The notes beneath the pieces were generated by a model, which saw only the letters and a program-made list of their open reading frames with translations, had not been told where the DNA came from and made no database searches. Positions 8,504 through 17,097 of a DNA stretch of 64,000 nt are shown in pieces. Location of the stretch: positions 1-64,000 of the forward strand of contig NZ_JAFCIY020000023.1 in assembly GCF_020194955.2 (NCBI RefSeq), in the 5' to 3' direction. Source of the stretch: Desulfuromonas sp. CSMB_57 (lineage in GTDB: Bacteria > Desulfobacterota > Desulfuromonadia > Desulfuromonadales > Syntrophotaleaceae). Positions within the stretch are counted from its first letter, which is position 1. Each line of letters begins with the position of its first letter. Both the position numbers and the translations under genes were made by a program.

Positions 8504-11011
8504 TCAACAGATTTCCTGCGAACAGGCCGGTTGCAGCCAAGCGTCGGGCAGTCGGCGATCCTCGCGTAACAGGTCGGCGAACTGCTCCGCCGGCAGAGGT
8601 TTGCTGAACAGATAGCCCTGGAAGGTGTCGCAGCCGTTCTGTCTCAGGAAGGCGAGCTGCCGTTGGGTTTCAACTCCCTCGGCAATGGCGGCGATGCCGA
8701 GATTATGGGCGATGCTGATGATACTGGTGACCACGGCGGCCTCGCTGGCATTGCTGGTGGCGTCGCGGATGAAGGAGCGGTCGATTTTCAGGTTGTCGAA
8801 GGGAAAACGGCGCAGATAATTGAGGCTCGAATAGCCCATGCCGAAATCGTCCAGGCTCAGACTGACGCCCAGGTCCTTGACCGCCCGCAGGGTCATTTCC
8901 GCCTTGGCGGGATCGTCCATGATCATGCTTTCGGTCAATTCCAACTCCAGGAAACCGGGTTCCAGGCCGCTGTCGGCCAAAATTTTGCGAATCAGATGCG
9001 GCAGATCGCCGGTACGGAACTGCCGGGCGGAGATGTTGACGGCTACCGCCGGCGTTTTCAGTCCGCTACCCTGCCAGGCTTTGACCTGGCGGATAACTTC
9101 CTGTAATACCCAACGGCCGATGGGAACGATGAGGCCGGTTTCCTCCGCAAGGGGGATGAATTCGGCCGGTGCCACCAACCCGCGTTCGGGGTGCTGCCAA
9201 CGCAGCAGGGCTTCGCAGCCAACTATGCGACCGGAAGCCAAATCGACTTTCGGCTGGTAATGCAGGAACAGTTCCTGTCGTTCCAGGGCCAGGCGCAGGG
9301 CGCTTTCCAGTTCCAGGGTTTCGCAAACGCGCTGATTCATTTCGGCGGCATAGAAGGCAAAGGTCCCGCGATTTTTTTTGGCCTGGTACATGGCGATGTC
9401 GGCATTGCTGATGAGGGTGGCGACGTCACAGCCATCATAGGGAGCGATACTGATGCCCAGGCTGGCGGTCAGGGTCACTTCGCGGCCCTGGAGGCGATGG
9501 GGAGATTCCAGGCTGCCGAGGATTTTGCCGGCCAGCAAGCGGGCATTCTCGGCCGCCGTCAACTCGGTCAACAGCAGGACGAATTCGTCGCCGCCCAGGC
9601 GGGCCACCGTGTCCACCTCGCGCACGGAGCGTTGCAGTCGCTGGGCCACGGAACGCAGCAGTTCATCCCCGAAGGCGTGGCCGAGGCTGTCGTTGATGAA
9701 TTTGAACCGATCCAGATCCAGCAGCATGACGGCCACCAGGTGCCCCGACCGATAGGCGTGTCGCACGGCCTGCTCGAGGCGATCCTGCAGCAGGGCCCGG
9801 TTGGCCAGCCCGGTCAGTTCGTCATGGGTCGAGAGGTATTCCAGTTCGGCTTCATGCCGTTTGCGCTCGGTGATGTCCTCGCGGACCGCCACGTAATGGG
9901 TGATGGTGCCCATCGGGTCGCGCACCGGCGAGATGGACACCGATTCCCAGAAACTGCCGCCGTCCTTGCGCCGACTGTGCAGTTCCCCCTGCCATTCCTG
10001 CCCCGTTGCCAGAATCTTGCGGAGTTCCCGGATCTGTTCCGGGGACAGGCTCACCGAGGTCAGCAGGTCGGCGTCGCGCCCGAGGATCTCCTCCAGAGCA
10101 TAGCCGGTGATGCGGGTAAAGCGGGGATTGACGTATTCGATCACCCCGCAGGGATCGGTGATCATGACTGCCGCCGGGCTCTGTTCCACCGCCAGGCTCA
10201 GCTTCTGCAACTCCGCTTCGGCGCGTTTGCGCTCCGTGAGATCGATATCGAAGCAGAACAGTTCGGCGGGCGCCCCCGGCTTGCGCAGGATGGTATGGTT
10301 GGAATACACGGTGACGGTGGAACCGTTTTTTCGCACCAGGGTCAGTTCTCCGCCGGGCGGGGCCTGGCCCGTCGCTGCCATCTCGCGGATGGCCGCGCGC
10401 AGGGCTTCGTGCTGCTCCGGCGGGACCAGCAGTTCCAGGAGATTTCGACCGAGAGCTTCGGCGGCGCTGTACCCGTAAAGTTTTTCCGAAGCGAGGTTCC
10501 AGAAGCGGATGGTGCCCTCCTCCGTGTAGCCTTGCACGGCGACTGTCTGAATATCCTGAAACAGGGTGCGAAAGCGCTGCTCGCTCTCCCGCAGGGACTT
10601 TTCCATGATCTTCTGCTGTTGCAGCAGGGTCCACTCCCGCAGGGCGCGCTCGACGACCTGTGGCATGCCGGCGAAGGTTTCGCTGGATTTGACGATGTAA
10701 TCCAGCGCGCCGGCTTTCATGGCGGCCACCGCCAGCTTTTCGTCCCCGTAGGCGGTCATGATCACGATGGGCCAGGCCTGGTCGCCGTCATGGGCGGCGA
10801 GGGCATCCATGGCGCTGCCGTCGGGCAGGTTCAGATCCATCAGGACAATGTCCGGCCGCAGACCGCGGGTGATGGCCAGGCGGTATTCCTGGAGCGAACC
10901 GGAGATGGTCAGCGCGGCATTCGAAAGTCCTTTGCGGAAGGCCCGGGCAATAGCTTCGGCATGGGCCGCTTCGTCTTCGACGATCAGGATCTGCTTTTGC
11001 GGAACGTTCAA
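8504..11011 (-). CDS. Response regulator with REC-PAS-PAS-GGDEF-EAL domains
   Basis: An 835-residue cytoplasmic protein. A receiver domain (1 to about 125, phospho-Asp59 in LMDLNLPDG) is followed by two PAS domains (about 140-270 and 270-390), a GGDEF domain with an intact RLGGDEFVLLL, and an EAL domain with EALLRW, NLKIDRSF and AEGVET. Both catalytic motifs are intact, so c-di-GMP synthesis and hydrolysis are both possible. Translation starts at TTG with GAGGAA upstream, 18 bases after the preceding stop. Its place between two histidine kinases suggests it is the phosphorylated output of the operon. Confidence 0.9.
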   Translation of the reverse strand: MNVPQKQILIVEDEAAHAEAIARAFRKGLSNAALTISGSLQEYRLAITRGLRPDIVLMDLNLPDGSAMDALAAHDGDQAWPIVIMTAYGDEKLAVAAMKAGALDYIVKSSETFAGMPQVVERALREWTLLQQQKIMEKSLRESEQRFRTLFQDIQTVAVQGYTEEGTIRFWNLASEKLYGYSAAEALGRNLLELLVPPEQHEALRAAIREMAATGQAPPGGELTLVRKNGSTVTVYSNHTILRKPGAPAELFCFDIDLTERKRAEAELQKLSLAVEQSPAAVMITDPCGVIEYVNPRFTRITGYALEEILGRDADLLTSVSLSPEQIRELRKILATGQEWQGELHSRRKDGGSFWESVSISPVRDPMGTITHYVAVREDITERKRHEAELEYLSTHDELTGLANRALLQDRLEQAVRHAYRSGHLVAVMLLDLDRFKFINDSLGHAFGDELLRSVAQRLQRSVREVDTVARLGGDEFVLLLTELTAAENARLLAGKILGSLESPHRLQGREVTLTASLGISIAPYDGCDVATLISNADIAMYQAKKNRGTFAFYAAEMNQRVCETLELESALRLALERQELFLHYQPKVDLASGRIVGCEALLRWQHPERGLVAPAEFIPLAEETGLIVPIGRWVLQEVIRQVKAWQGSGLKTPAVAVNISARQFRTGDLPHLIRKILADSGLEPGFLELELTESMIMDDPAKAEMTLRAVKDLGVSLSLDDFGMGYSSLNYLRRFPFDNLKIDRSFIRDATSNASEAAVVTSIISIAHNLGIAAIAEGVETQRQLAFLRQNGCDTFQGYLFSKPLPAEQFADLLREDRRLPDAWLQPACSQEIC

Positions 11012-11029
11012 GGGCGGTTCCTCATTGCT

Positions 11030-11470
11030 TTAGTAGGGGTTCTGGTTCCATACCAGCCAATAGTATCCCAGGGTTTTCAAAAGCGATACGAAGTGGGAGA
11101 AGTCGACCGGTTTGACCAGGTAACTGTTGGCGTGGCATTCATAGGCCTTGGCGATGTCCGATTCGGCCGCCGAGGTGGTCAGCACCACCACCGGAATGCG
11201 CATCAATTCCGGGTCGTTCTTGACCACCTTGAGAACCTCCAGGCCATCCACCCTCGGCATGCGCAGATCCAGCAGGATGAGACCGGGGCGCGGCGCCTGT
11301 CCAGGTTCGGCGTAGCGGTTGCGATGATACAGGTAGTCGAGGGCCTCCTGTCCGTCCGTTACATGGTGGAGATGGTTGGCGACGTGGGAACCCGCCAGGT
11401 TGCGCCGCACGATTTCGGCATGGGCCGGATCGTCCTCGGCCAGCAAAATGACAATCGGTTCGCCTTTCAT
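11030..11470 (-). CDS. Single-domain response regulator (Rcp1-type)
   Basis: A 146-residue lone receiver domain without output. The acidic pocket (AEDD, residues 11-14), phosphoacceptor Asp68 in LLDLRMP, a conserved Thr in VLTTSA and Lys in LVKPVDF are present. The extended loop before the phosphorylation site is typical of Rcp1-like partners of phytochrome-type and PAS kinases. Its ATG overlaps the TGA of the haem histidine kinase (ATGA), so the two are translationally coupled and probably cognate. It likely shuttles phosphate to another partner, as it has no DNA-binding or enzymatic domain. Confidence 0.9.
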   Translation of the reverse strand: MKGEPIVILLAEDDPAHAEIVRRNLAGSHVANHLHHVTDGQEALDYLYHRNRYAEPGQAPRPGLILLDLRMPRVDGLEVLKVVKNDPELMRIPVVVLTTSAAESDIAKAYECHANSYLVKPVDFSHFVSLLKTLGYYWLVWNQNPY

Positions 11471-13368
11471 GCTTCCCCCCCTGAAGGATGGTTAAAGGCT
11501 TCCGGCAGGGTGAATCGGAAGCAGCTGCCTTGGCCGCTGCCGTCCGATTCCAGCCAGATTCGACCTTTATACAGTTCCACGATGCGTTTCACAAGGGCCA
11601 GGCCGAGGCCGCTGCCCTCGCTCTGTCGATCCAGCTTCTCAAACAGGCAGAAAATTTTTTCGGCATATTGCGGTTCGATGCCCACGCCGTTGTCCCGCAC
11701 GAAAAAAACGGTTTCCGCGCCGCTCCCCCGGGCGCCGACCTCGATGCGCGGCCGGGGCTGAACGCCCATGTATTTGATGGCGTTTTCCATGAGGTTCTGC
11801 CAGATCTCCCGGAGGCGCGGCGCGTCGCCGAACAGGTGCAAATCTCCGGCATCTTGGATGTCGACAGCGACCTGGCGTTCGAGAATCCGACCCGCCAGCA
11901 GGTCCGCCACCTCCTGCACCAGGTCGTGGAAGGACAGGGCGACCGGTGGGTTGACAAGGCGGCCGATGCGCGACAATTCCAGAAGCTCCTCGAGAAGTTG
12001 TCCCATTCTGGCCGTGGCGTCGCGCATGAACCGGAGGTCCTTGGCAATGTTCTCCGCATCGCCGTCGGCCAGATCCTGTTCCAGGAAGCCGAGGAAGGAC
12101 TTTACCGTCACCAGAGGGCTTTTCAAATCGTGGGACACGGTATAGATGAAGCGTTCCAGTTCGGCATTGCGTTCCTGCAGTTCCCGGGAACGCAGCTGCA
12201 GTTCTTCCGCCATCATTTTGCGTTCCGTAATCACCTCGGTATACAGAATGATGCCGCCGATTTCGCCGTTGCCGTCATGCCAGGGGCGGCATTCCCAGCG
12301 CGTCCAGTCGATGCTGCCGTCCTGGCGCGGAAACCGGTCTTCCGCTCCGCACAGGACCTCGCCGGCCAAAGCCCGCCGATGGACCTCGCGCCACTTTTCA
12401 GGGATATCGGGAAACACCTCGTAGTGCCGGCGGCCGATAACCTGCCGTTCGCCGACCCGGTAATCGGCCAGAAACCGATCGCTGACAAATAGATATTGCA
12501 ATTCCCGGTCCAGCACCGCGATGGCATTGGGATCGTGCTGGATGATGGTGTGCATGAGGTCGTGCCAATGCTGCAGGCGCTGTTCATTGTGTCGACGTGC
12601 CAGCAGGTGGGTGTGAATTTGGCGCCGGCTGCAGCCGATGCCGAGCAGGCCGAGGGCCCAGAGGCCGCCGTAGCCCAACAGGTAGCCGGGCAGCACGGCC
12701 TGCATGGCGCGCCGGTAGGGTTCCCAGGGTACCGAGACGCTGATGCCGCCGCGTACCGCGCCGACTTTGAAACCTTGCCGCCCATGACATTTGAGGCAGC
12801 CCTGTTCCATGACAATGGGCCGCATCAGGCGCAGGTAGGGTCCGTCATCGAGACGCTCCAGGGACCACTCCTCGGGCTGGCCCTGTTCCAAACGTTTCAG
12901 GGCGGCAGTTTCCCAGGAATCCGGCGCATTGTCGGGACGCAGGGGCATCAAGCTGGTGAGGTGGCCGCGGACGCCGAAATCCCGGTCGGCCAGGGCATGC
13001 ACCTGACGGATCATGTAGGCCGGATTGACCAGGGTCAGCCGTCGACCCGAGGGCGTCTGGATATCACGTTCGGCAAGGTGGGCCAGGTGTGGGTTGGGGG
13101 GAGTTGTTTTGCTGGTGGGGACATATACGCCGCCATGGGCGGTTGCCCAGCGCCGGAAGGTGAGATCCTTGCCGAAGCTGTGCCGGGCGGCGGTCCGGGC
13201 ATTTTCGAGGGCCGCCTGGCGCGCCTGATAATAATTCCAACCGCCCAGGGCGAAGATGGCCAGGGTCCAGCAGGCGGCCATCAGCAAAAAGGGCAGGGCC
13301 GGCGGGCCCGGATGTTGAGGGCCGGCTGGTGGAGTTTTCCTGAAGGTCAACCCGGCTCCTGTCGGCAA
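11467..13368 (-). CDS. c-type haem (DUF3365/Tll0287-like) PAS sensor histidine kinase
   Basis: About 633 residues: TM helix near 24-43; a periplasmic DUF3365 domain (about 50-220) with the family segment RRWATAHGGVYVP and a haem-attachment motif CLKCH at about 191-195; a second TM helix near 225-245; a PAS domain; HisKA with TVSHDLKSP; and a HATPase with NLMENAIKY, DNGVG and GSGLGLAL. The CxxCH implies covalent haem, so redox or gas sensing is likely. ResB/CcsA encoded at 56461-58696 could mature it. First gene of a four-gene operon. The start is uncertain: TTG at 13368 (GGGGAG seven bases upstream) is preferred; TTG at 13350 and 13410 are alternatives. Confidence 0.87.
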   Translation of the reverse strand: MPTGAGLTFRKTPPAGPQHPGPPALPFLLMAACWTLAIFALGGWNYYQARQAALENARTAARHSFGKDLTFRRWATAHGGVYVPTSKTTPPNPHLAHLAERDIQTPSGRRLTLVNPAYMIRQVHALADRDFGVRGHLTSLMPLRPDNAPDSWETAALKRLEQGQPEEWSLERLDDGPYLRLMRPIVMEQGCLKCHGRQGFKVGAVRGGISVSVPWEPYRRAMQAVLPGYLLGYGGLWALGLLGIGCSRRQIHTHLLARRHNEQRLQHWHDLMHTIIQHDPNAIAVLDRELQYLFVSDRFLADYRVGERQVIGRRHYEVFPDIPEKWREVHRRALAGEVLCGAEDRFPRQDGSIDWTRWECRPWHDGNGEIGGIILYTEVITERKMMAEELQLRSRELQERNAELERFIYTVSHDLKSPLVTVKSFLGFLEQDLADGDAENIAKDLRFMRDATARMGQLLEELLELSRIGRLVNPPVALSFHDLVQEVADLLAGRILERQVAVDIQDAGDLHLFGDAPRLREIWQNLMENAIKYMGVQPRPRIEVGARGSGAETVFFVRDNGVGIEPQYAEKIFCLFEKLDRQSEGSGLGLALVKRIVELYKGRIWLESDGSGQGSCFRFTLPEAFNHPSGGEA

Positions 13369-13410
13369 GTCGCATCTCCCCTGATTCCAGTCGGAAATCC
13401 TTATGCACAA

Positions 13411-13915
13411 AACGCTGGTTAATGCTTTAAAATGCTATGTGTCAGAAAGTTAACATATGCTATTGGATACGACAAAGGTTTATTTGAGCATGGACCTGGT
13501 TGGGATGGAAATAATCTGTAGACTCTGGACCAGCGGCCGGGACCTTGGCGTTTTGCCCGGCATCGGGCGAGGAAATGGGCGGCGGTTTTCCATGGCCGGT
13601 ACCCTTTTTCCATCTGGCAGGGTTCACTTTTTTTGTGCTTAAAAAGCGGGCAATCTGCCAGGAGTTCAGAAGGATGGTGGGGTGGCAGTCTGGTTATCCA
13701 CAGGCGAAGGGTGGTTTATCCCTGTTGGCTGTTGACAGACATGCGGAAGCAGGAGGGCCATCCCCATCCCGAGGTATCGCCTGCAGGCTTGTCGGTTGCC
13801 CTTGACCTGGCCGGTGTTCGGTTCTAGAGTATGGCGGCCTGTTTTGGTGGTTTCGATCCCTGCTGCCCGGCGGCAGGCTTTGGTGGCCGTATTTTTTTCG
13901 AGGGGGAGTCGCGCC
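13411..13915. other. Intergenic region of about 500 bp
   Basis: No convincing gene is visible between the divergent haem kinase and the next membrane protein. Short open frames here lack ribosome binding sites and family features. The only element I can name is a promoter-like pair near its right end (13802-13830). No riboswitch, repeat or tRNA was recognised. Confidence 0.4.
13802..13830 (+). promoter_or_regulatory. Candidate sigma-70 promoter
   Basis: TTGACC (13802-13807) and TAGAGT (13825-13830) are separated by exactly 17 bp, about 85 bp upstream of the membrane protein gene starting at 13916. Confidence 0.4.
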
Positions 13916-14653
13916 ATGAAGTTCTGGAGTTGGCAGGTCGGTTTGGGGATTGGCTTGCTGGCGGCCTCTGCCCTGGTCTATGTGCTGCATTTTGTCATGT
14001 TTCGCGACGCCCATCATATCTTCATCTACCTGGTGGGCGACATCGCCTTTGTCTTCATCGAAATCCTGCTGGTCGCCATGATCTTCCACCGGGTGCTGGA
14101 GGTGCGGGAGAAGCGGGCGCGGTTGCACAAGCTCAACATGATCATCGGTTCCTTTTTCAGCAACTGCGGTACCGATCTGCTGGCCCGCTTCGTGGCCTTC
14201 GACGGCCAGGCGGAGGCGGCCCGGCAGCGGTTCAAAATCGATGCCGACTGGGATAGTGCCCGCTTTGTCAAAGCCTTGCGGGCGGTCCGGGACCAAAGCT
14301 GCCAGCTGGACGTCCGCCGCGGCGATGTGCAGGAACTGAAGGATTTTCTGGCCGCCAAGCGCGAGCAGTTGCTGCGGATTCTGGAAAACCCCAACATGCT
14401 GGAACACGCCACCTTCAGCGAGCTCATGTGGGCCATTTTGCACCTCGAAGAGGAATTGTCCCACCGCAGCGATCTCAGGCATTTTTCGGATCTGGATGCG
14501 CAACATCTGGCGGGTGACCTGGAACGGGCCTACCTGCGTCTGCGCCGCGAATGGCTGGCCTATCTGCTGCATTTGCAGCAGGACTATCCCTATCTCTTCA
14601 GCCTGGCCCGGCGCCGCAATCCCTTCGATCCCGAGGCACGAGTCGCCCTGTAA
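13916..14653 (+). CDS. Hypothetical membrane protein with two N-terminal TM helices and a cytoplasmic helical domain
   Basis: A 245-residue protein I do not recognise by name. Residues about 5-27 and 35-60 are strongly hydrophobic; the rest is charged and helix-rich with many Arg, Leu and Glu. A conserved-looking [16 protein letters not shown] segment follows the second helix. The ATG at 13916 is preceded by GAGGGGGAG, whereas the longer frame from 13796 has no ribosome binding site. It lies 19 bases before the shikimate kinase gene and is probably co-transcribed with it. No enzymatic motif is visible. Confidence 0.78.
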   Translation: MKFWSWQVGLGIGLLAASALVYVLHFVMFRDAHHIFIYLVGDIAFVFIEILLVAMIFHRVLEVREKRARLHKLNMIIGSFFSNCGTDLLARFVAFDGQAEAARQRFKIDADWDSARFVKALRAVRDQSCQLDVRRGDVQELKDFLAAKREQLLRILENPNMLEHATFSELMWAILHLEEELSHRSDLRHFSDLDAQHLAGDLERAYLRLRREWLAYLLHLQQDYPYLFSLARRRNPFDPEARVAL

Positions 14654-14672
14654 TGCGCAAGGAGCCTGCCCC

Positions 14673-15191
14673 ATGACCGCCACCGTTTTCATTGTCGGCC
14701 CGCGCGCCTCCGGCAAGACCACCATCGGTCGGGCCCTGGCCCGGGCCTTGGGTTACGACTTCGTCGATACGGATCGCCATCTGCTGGAAAGCGCCGGCCG
14801 GACCGTGGCCGAAATTGTCGCCGAGGAGGGCTGGGAGGGCTTCCGGCAGCGGGAAAGCGCCGCTCTGCGTGCCGTGACCCGGCCGGCCACCGTGGTCGCT
14901 ACCGGCGGCGGCATGGTGCTGGCCGCGGCCAACCGTCAATTCATGCGGGAGCACGGCATTGTTCTCTACCTCGCCGCCCCCGCCGCCGTGCTGGCCGCCC
15001 GTCTCCATGCCGATCCCGAAACCGCCCAACGCCCGACCCTCACCGGCCGGCCCATCGCCGAGGAGATGGCCGAGGTGCTGGCCGCCCGCGAAGCCCTCTA
15101 TCGCGAGGTGGCGCACCAGGTGCTGGACGGCACGGCGGAACCGCAAGCCGTGGTCGAGCAGGCGCTGGCGGCGCTGCGGGAGATGAGGTGA
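14673..15191 (+). CDS. aroL: Shikimate kinase (AroL-type)
   Basis: A 172-residue cytoplasmic P-loop kinase that phosphorylates shikimate at O3 in chorismate synthesis. Walker A is GPRASGKTT (residues 8-16); DTDRHL holds the shikimate-binding Asp; [10 protein letters not shown] and ATGGGMV are further substrate-binding motifs, and the lid carries RPTLTGRP. The sequence is closer to AroL than AroK ([17 protein letters not shown]). The ATG at 14673 has AAGGAG upstream. Chorismate feeds the pabB/pabC genes a few kilobases away, though they are on the other strand. Confidence 0.92.
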   Translation: MTATVFIVGPRASGKTTIGRALARALGYDFVDTDRHLLESAGRTVAEIVAEEGWEGFRQRESAALRAVTRPATVVATGGGMVLAAANRQFMREHGIVLYLAAPAAVLAARLHADPETAQRPTLTGRPIAEEMAEVLAAREALYREVAHQVLDGTAEPQAVVEQALAALREMR

Positions 15192-15234
15192 GACTGGGGG
15201 ATTGAGTACAGGGACCCAAAGGGCCGCAGGGACT

Positions 15235-15516
15235 TCAGGGCCGCTCAGGCGCTGGGGTCCTTTTTGTTACCGTGGTTGCTAAGCGGGTCTTCCTTGCTGC
15301 CAGACGGGCCTTGGTCATTCGCTCCCGCAGGCCGCCTTCCTTGAGGAACGCCTGTTCCAGGTGCTTTAACAGCCGGTCCGGCAGATAGCTGGTCACCCGG
15401 GTCGGGCCGGTGATCACATTGGCGAAAATCGCCGGGTCGGCGCTCTCAAGGCCTTTGCGGAAGGTCTGGTAATCGGCCCGGGGCAAGCTATTTGAGCTGT
15501 CGCAGGCGTCCCGCAT
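15235..15516 (-). pseudogene. N-terminally truncated four-helix-bundle (S23-like) protein, suffix domain only
   Basis: A 93-residue frame ending in LEQAFLKEGGLRERMTKARL, which I recognise as the C-terminal 'suffix' of bacterial four-helix-bundle proteins; whole proteins of that type are about twice as long. The N-terminal half is not found upstream, where the sequence turns into an AT-rich leader, a terminator and the tRNA-derived repeat. An ATG with AAGGA eight bases upstream still allows translation, so a short product is possible. Its position at the left edge of the tRNA-Leu island suggests it was cut by rearrangement there. The family assignment is from memory of the motif. Confidence 0.5.
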
Positions 15517-15600
15517 AGGGATGGTCCTTGTTCCCTTTCAGTTCATGAAACAAAAACAATCTTCAATTTCAACCGACGAATTGCAGCCATCAAAACACAA

Positions 15601-15627
15601 AAACCCGCCGTTAAGGCGGGTTTTTTA
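15601..15627 (-). terminator. Intrinsic terminator at left island edge
   Basis: AAACCCGCC and GGCGGGTTT form a perfect 9-bp stem with a 5-base loop, followed by T runs on both sides. It immediately follows the tRNA-derived repeat when read on the minus strand, as expected for a terminator originally downstream of the tRNA-Leu gene. Confidence 0.7.
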
Positions 15628-15630
15628 GGG

Positions 15631-15646
15631 GAAGGCCGGAGTCGAA
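15631..15646 (-). repeat. Left attachment-like repeat, copy of tRNA-Leu 3' segment
   Basis: GAAGGCCGGAGTCGAA occurs here and again inside the tRNA-Leu(CAA) gene at 18620-18635, in the same orientation. In the tRNA it covers the T-arm and the start of the acceptor strand, the usual crossover region of tRNA-targeting integrases. Similarity stops right after the 16 bases. Confidence 0.6.
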
Positions 15647-15840
15647 AAATCGCTCTAGTGGCCTGAGAACATTTTGTTTTTTAGACTTTCATCTTTAAGG
15701 CTACCCCGGAATATACCCCCGAGATTTTTGTCTGAAGCAATATTTACAGCTAAATTCTCCTTGGATGAATTTCTTATTTCTTCAAGAATATTTAACCCGG
15801 TTGAGAAGACAGATTCTTTCTGTAAAATTTTTCTTGCGCT

Positions 15841-15857
15841 ATTCGCGATTCGCGAAT
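15841..15857. promoter_or_regulatory. Palindromic operator upstream of AbiE-like pair
   Basis: ATTCGCG-ATT-CGCGAAT is a perfect palindrome with 7-bp arms ending five bases before the ATG at 15863. Its position over the start region suits autorepression by the HTH protein encoded immediately downstream. Confidence 0.5.
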
Positions 15858-15862
15858 AGAAT

Positions 15863-16399
15863 ATGGTCATGAACTTAAAGCCACAAGACATATTGGTTGT
15901 GCTCAAGCTTGTTGCAATGGGTGATCGCTCCTGGAGCTATGTGCAGTTGGCAAATGAGTTGTCGATGAGCGCATCAGAAATCAATGCAGGGGTGAAGCGT
16001 TGCCTGGCAGCAAACCTTTTGGTGGCGGATTTTGTCGGGGGTAAAAATCCAAAACCCGCTTTGAAGGCGGTTGAGGAATTCCTTGTACATGGTCTGAAGT
16101 ATGCGTTTGTTCCCGAGAGGGGGGAACTGACGCGTGGAGTGCCGACCGGTTATGCAGCGGAACCGTTGAAAGGGATGATTTTAGCGAGCGATGAGCCTCC
16201 TCCCGTCTGGCCGTATCCGCAAGGGGAGGTGCGTGGGTATTCTTTTTCTCCGCTTTATCGTTCCGCACCCCAGGCCGCTCTTGCGGATCAGAGGCTGTAC
16301 GAGTTACTTGTCCTGGTGGATGCCATTCGTGGCGGTAAAGCTCGTGAGAGGGACCTCGCTGTTTCTGAGATGCGGAAGCGTTTGGGGGGCCAATGGTAG
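15863..16399 (+). CDS. Winged-helix-type protein, possible antitoxin of an AbiE-like pair
   Basis: A 178-residue protein. Residues about 5-60 (DILVVLKLVAMG, then WSYVQLANELSMSASEIN) look like a helix-turn-helix of MarR/wHTH type; the C-terminal 110 residues are proline-rich and of unknown fold. Its stop overlaps the next start by seven bases (ATGGTAG), so the two proteins are made together. The gene order wHTH then nucleotidyltransferase is that of AbiEi/AbiEii and MenA/MenT systems, but similarity to AbiEi itself is not evident. The ATG at 15863 lacks a strong ribosome binding site; ATG 15869 is the alternative. Base composition is lower in GC than the neighbours. Confidence 0.6.
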   Translation: MVMNLKPQDILVVLKLVAMGDRSWSYVQLANELSMSASEINAGVKRCLAANLLVADFVGGKNPKPALKAVEEFLVHGLKYAFVPERGELTRGVPTGYAAEPLKGMILASDEPPPVWPYPQGEVRGYSFSPLYRSAPQAALADQRLYELLVLVDAIRGGKARERDLAVSEMRKRLGGQW

Positions 16400-17094
16400 C
16401 GGTTAAAGAAATAAATCTCCAGATGCTCTGCCTGGTTGCCGAGCGGTTGGAGCCTTTGCTTGATCGGTTGGTTTTCCTTGGTGGTTGCACGACTGCATTG
16501 TTCATCACCGATGAGGCAGCACCTGATGTACGGGTTACACATGATGTCGATGTGATCGTCGAGGTGCTGTCGCGAAACGAATATTGGCAGCTGGAAGAGC
16601 GGTTGCGGGAACTTGGCTGCTCCCAAGAGATTGACCAAGGGGTGACCTGTCGCTGGAAACTCGATGGGATCACTCTCGATGTTATGCCGACAGACGAAAG
16701 CATTCTGGGTTTCAGCAACCGTTGGTATTCCGATGCCATCAATAATGCAGAAACCGTTTCGCTGAACGAAGACCTTGCTATTCGGCTTGTTACCCCCGCT
16801 CATTTTATTGCGACGAAATTGGAGGCTTTTTTCGGGCGCGGGAATGATGATTATTGGGGGAGTCACGACTTGGAAGATATTGTGACGGTTATTGATGGGC
16901 GCGCTGGGTTTTTGGATGAGCTTTCAGTGATTGAGGCTGAGCTGAAAGAATATATTGCCAAGACAATGTCACGATTCATAACCACAGAAGAATTCCGAGA
17001 GGCCCTTTCGGGGCATCTGCCACCAGACCGTGCAAGCCAGGAGCGCTTGCCTTTGCTTTGGCAGCGACTGGTAGCTATTGCCTCATTGAACTGA
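16393..17094 (+). CDS. AbiEii-like nucleotidyltransferase, putative toxin
   Basis: A 233-residue protein with a nucleotidyltransferase fold. GGCTTALF near residue 30 followed by THDVDVIVEV near 53 resembles the GG-(x)n-T-x-D-x-D metal site of AbiEii/MenT-type enzymes, and ITLDVMPTDE near 96 would supply the third carboxylate. Enzymes of this class add nucleotides to tRNA ends or block phage growth by abortive infection; which of these applies here is not known. It overlaps the upstream wHTH gene and converges on the next HTH-nucleotidyltransferase gene with three bases between stops. Confidence 0.65.
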   Translation: MVAVKEINLQMLCLVAERLEPLLDRLVFLGGCTTALFITDEAAPDVRVTHDVDVIVEVLSRNEYWQLEERLRELGCSQEIDQGVTCRWKLDGITLDVMPTDESILGFSNRWYSDAINNAETVSLNEDLAIRLVTPAHFIATKLEAFFGRGNDDYWGSHDLEDIVTVIDGRAGFLDELSVIEAELKEYIAKTMSRFITTEEFREALSGHLPPDRASQERLPLLWQRLVAIASLN

Positions 17095-17097
17095 TTT

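Noticed and set aside
9191-11761. 856-residue open frame antisense to the response regulator genes
   Set aside because: Antisense shadow with low-complexity Gln/Gly/His sequence; spans three genes and their junctions.
15655-15906. 83-residue AT-rich frame divergent from the AbiE-like pair
   Set aside because: It runs through the palindromic operator and overlaps the start of the wHTH gene; no ribosome binding site or recognisable domain.
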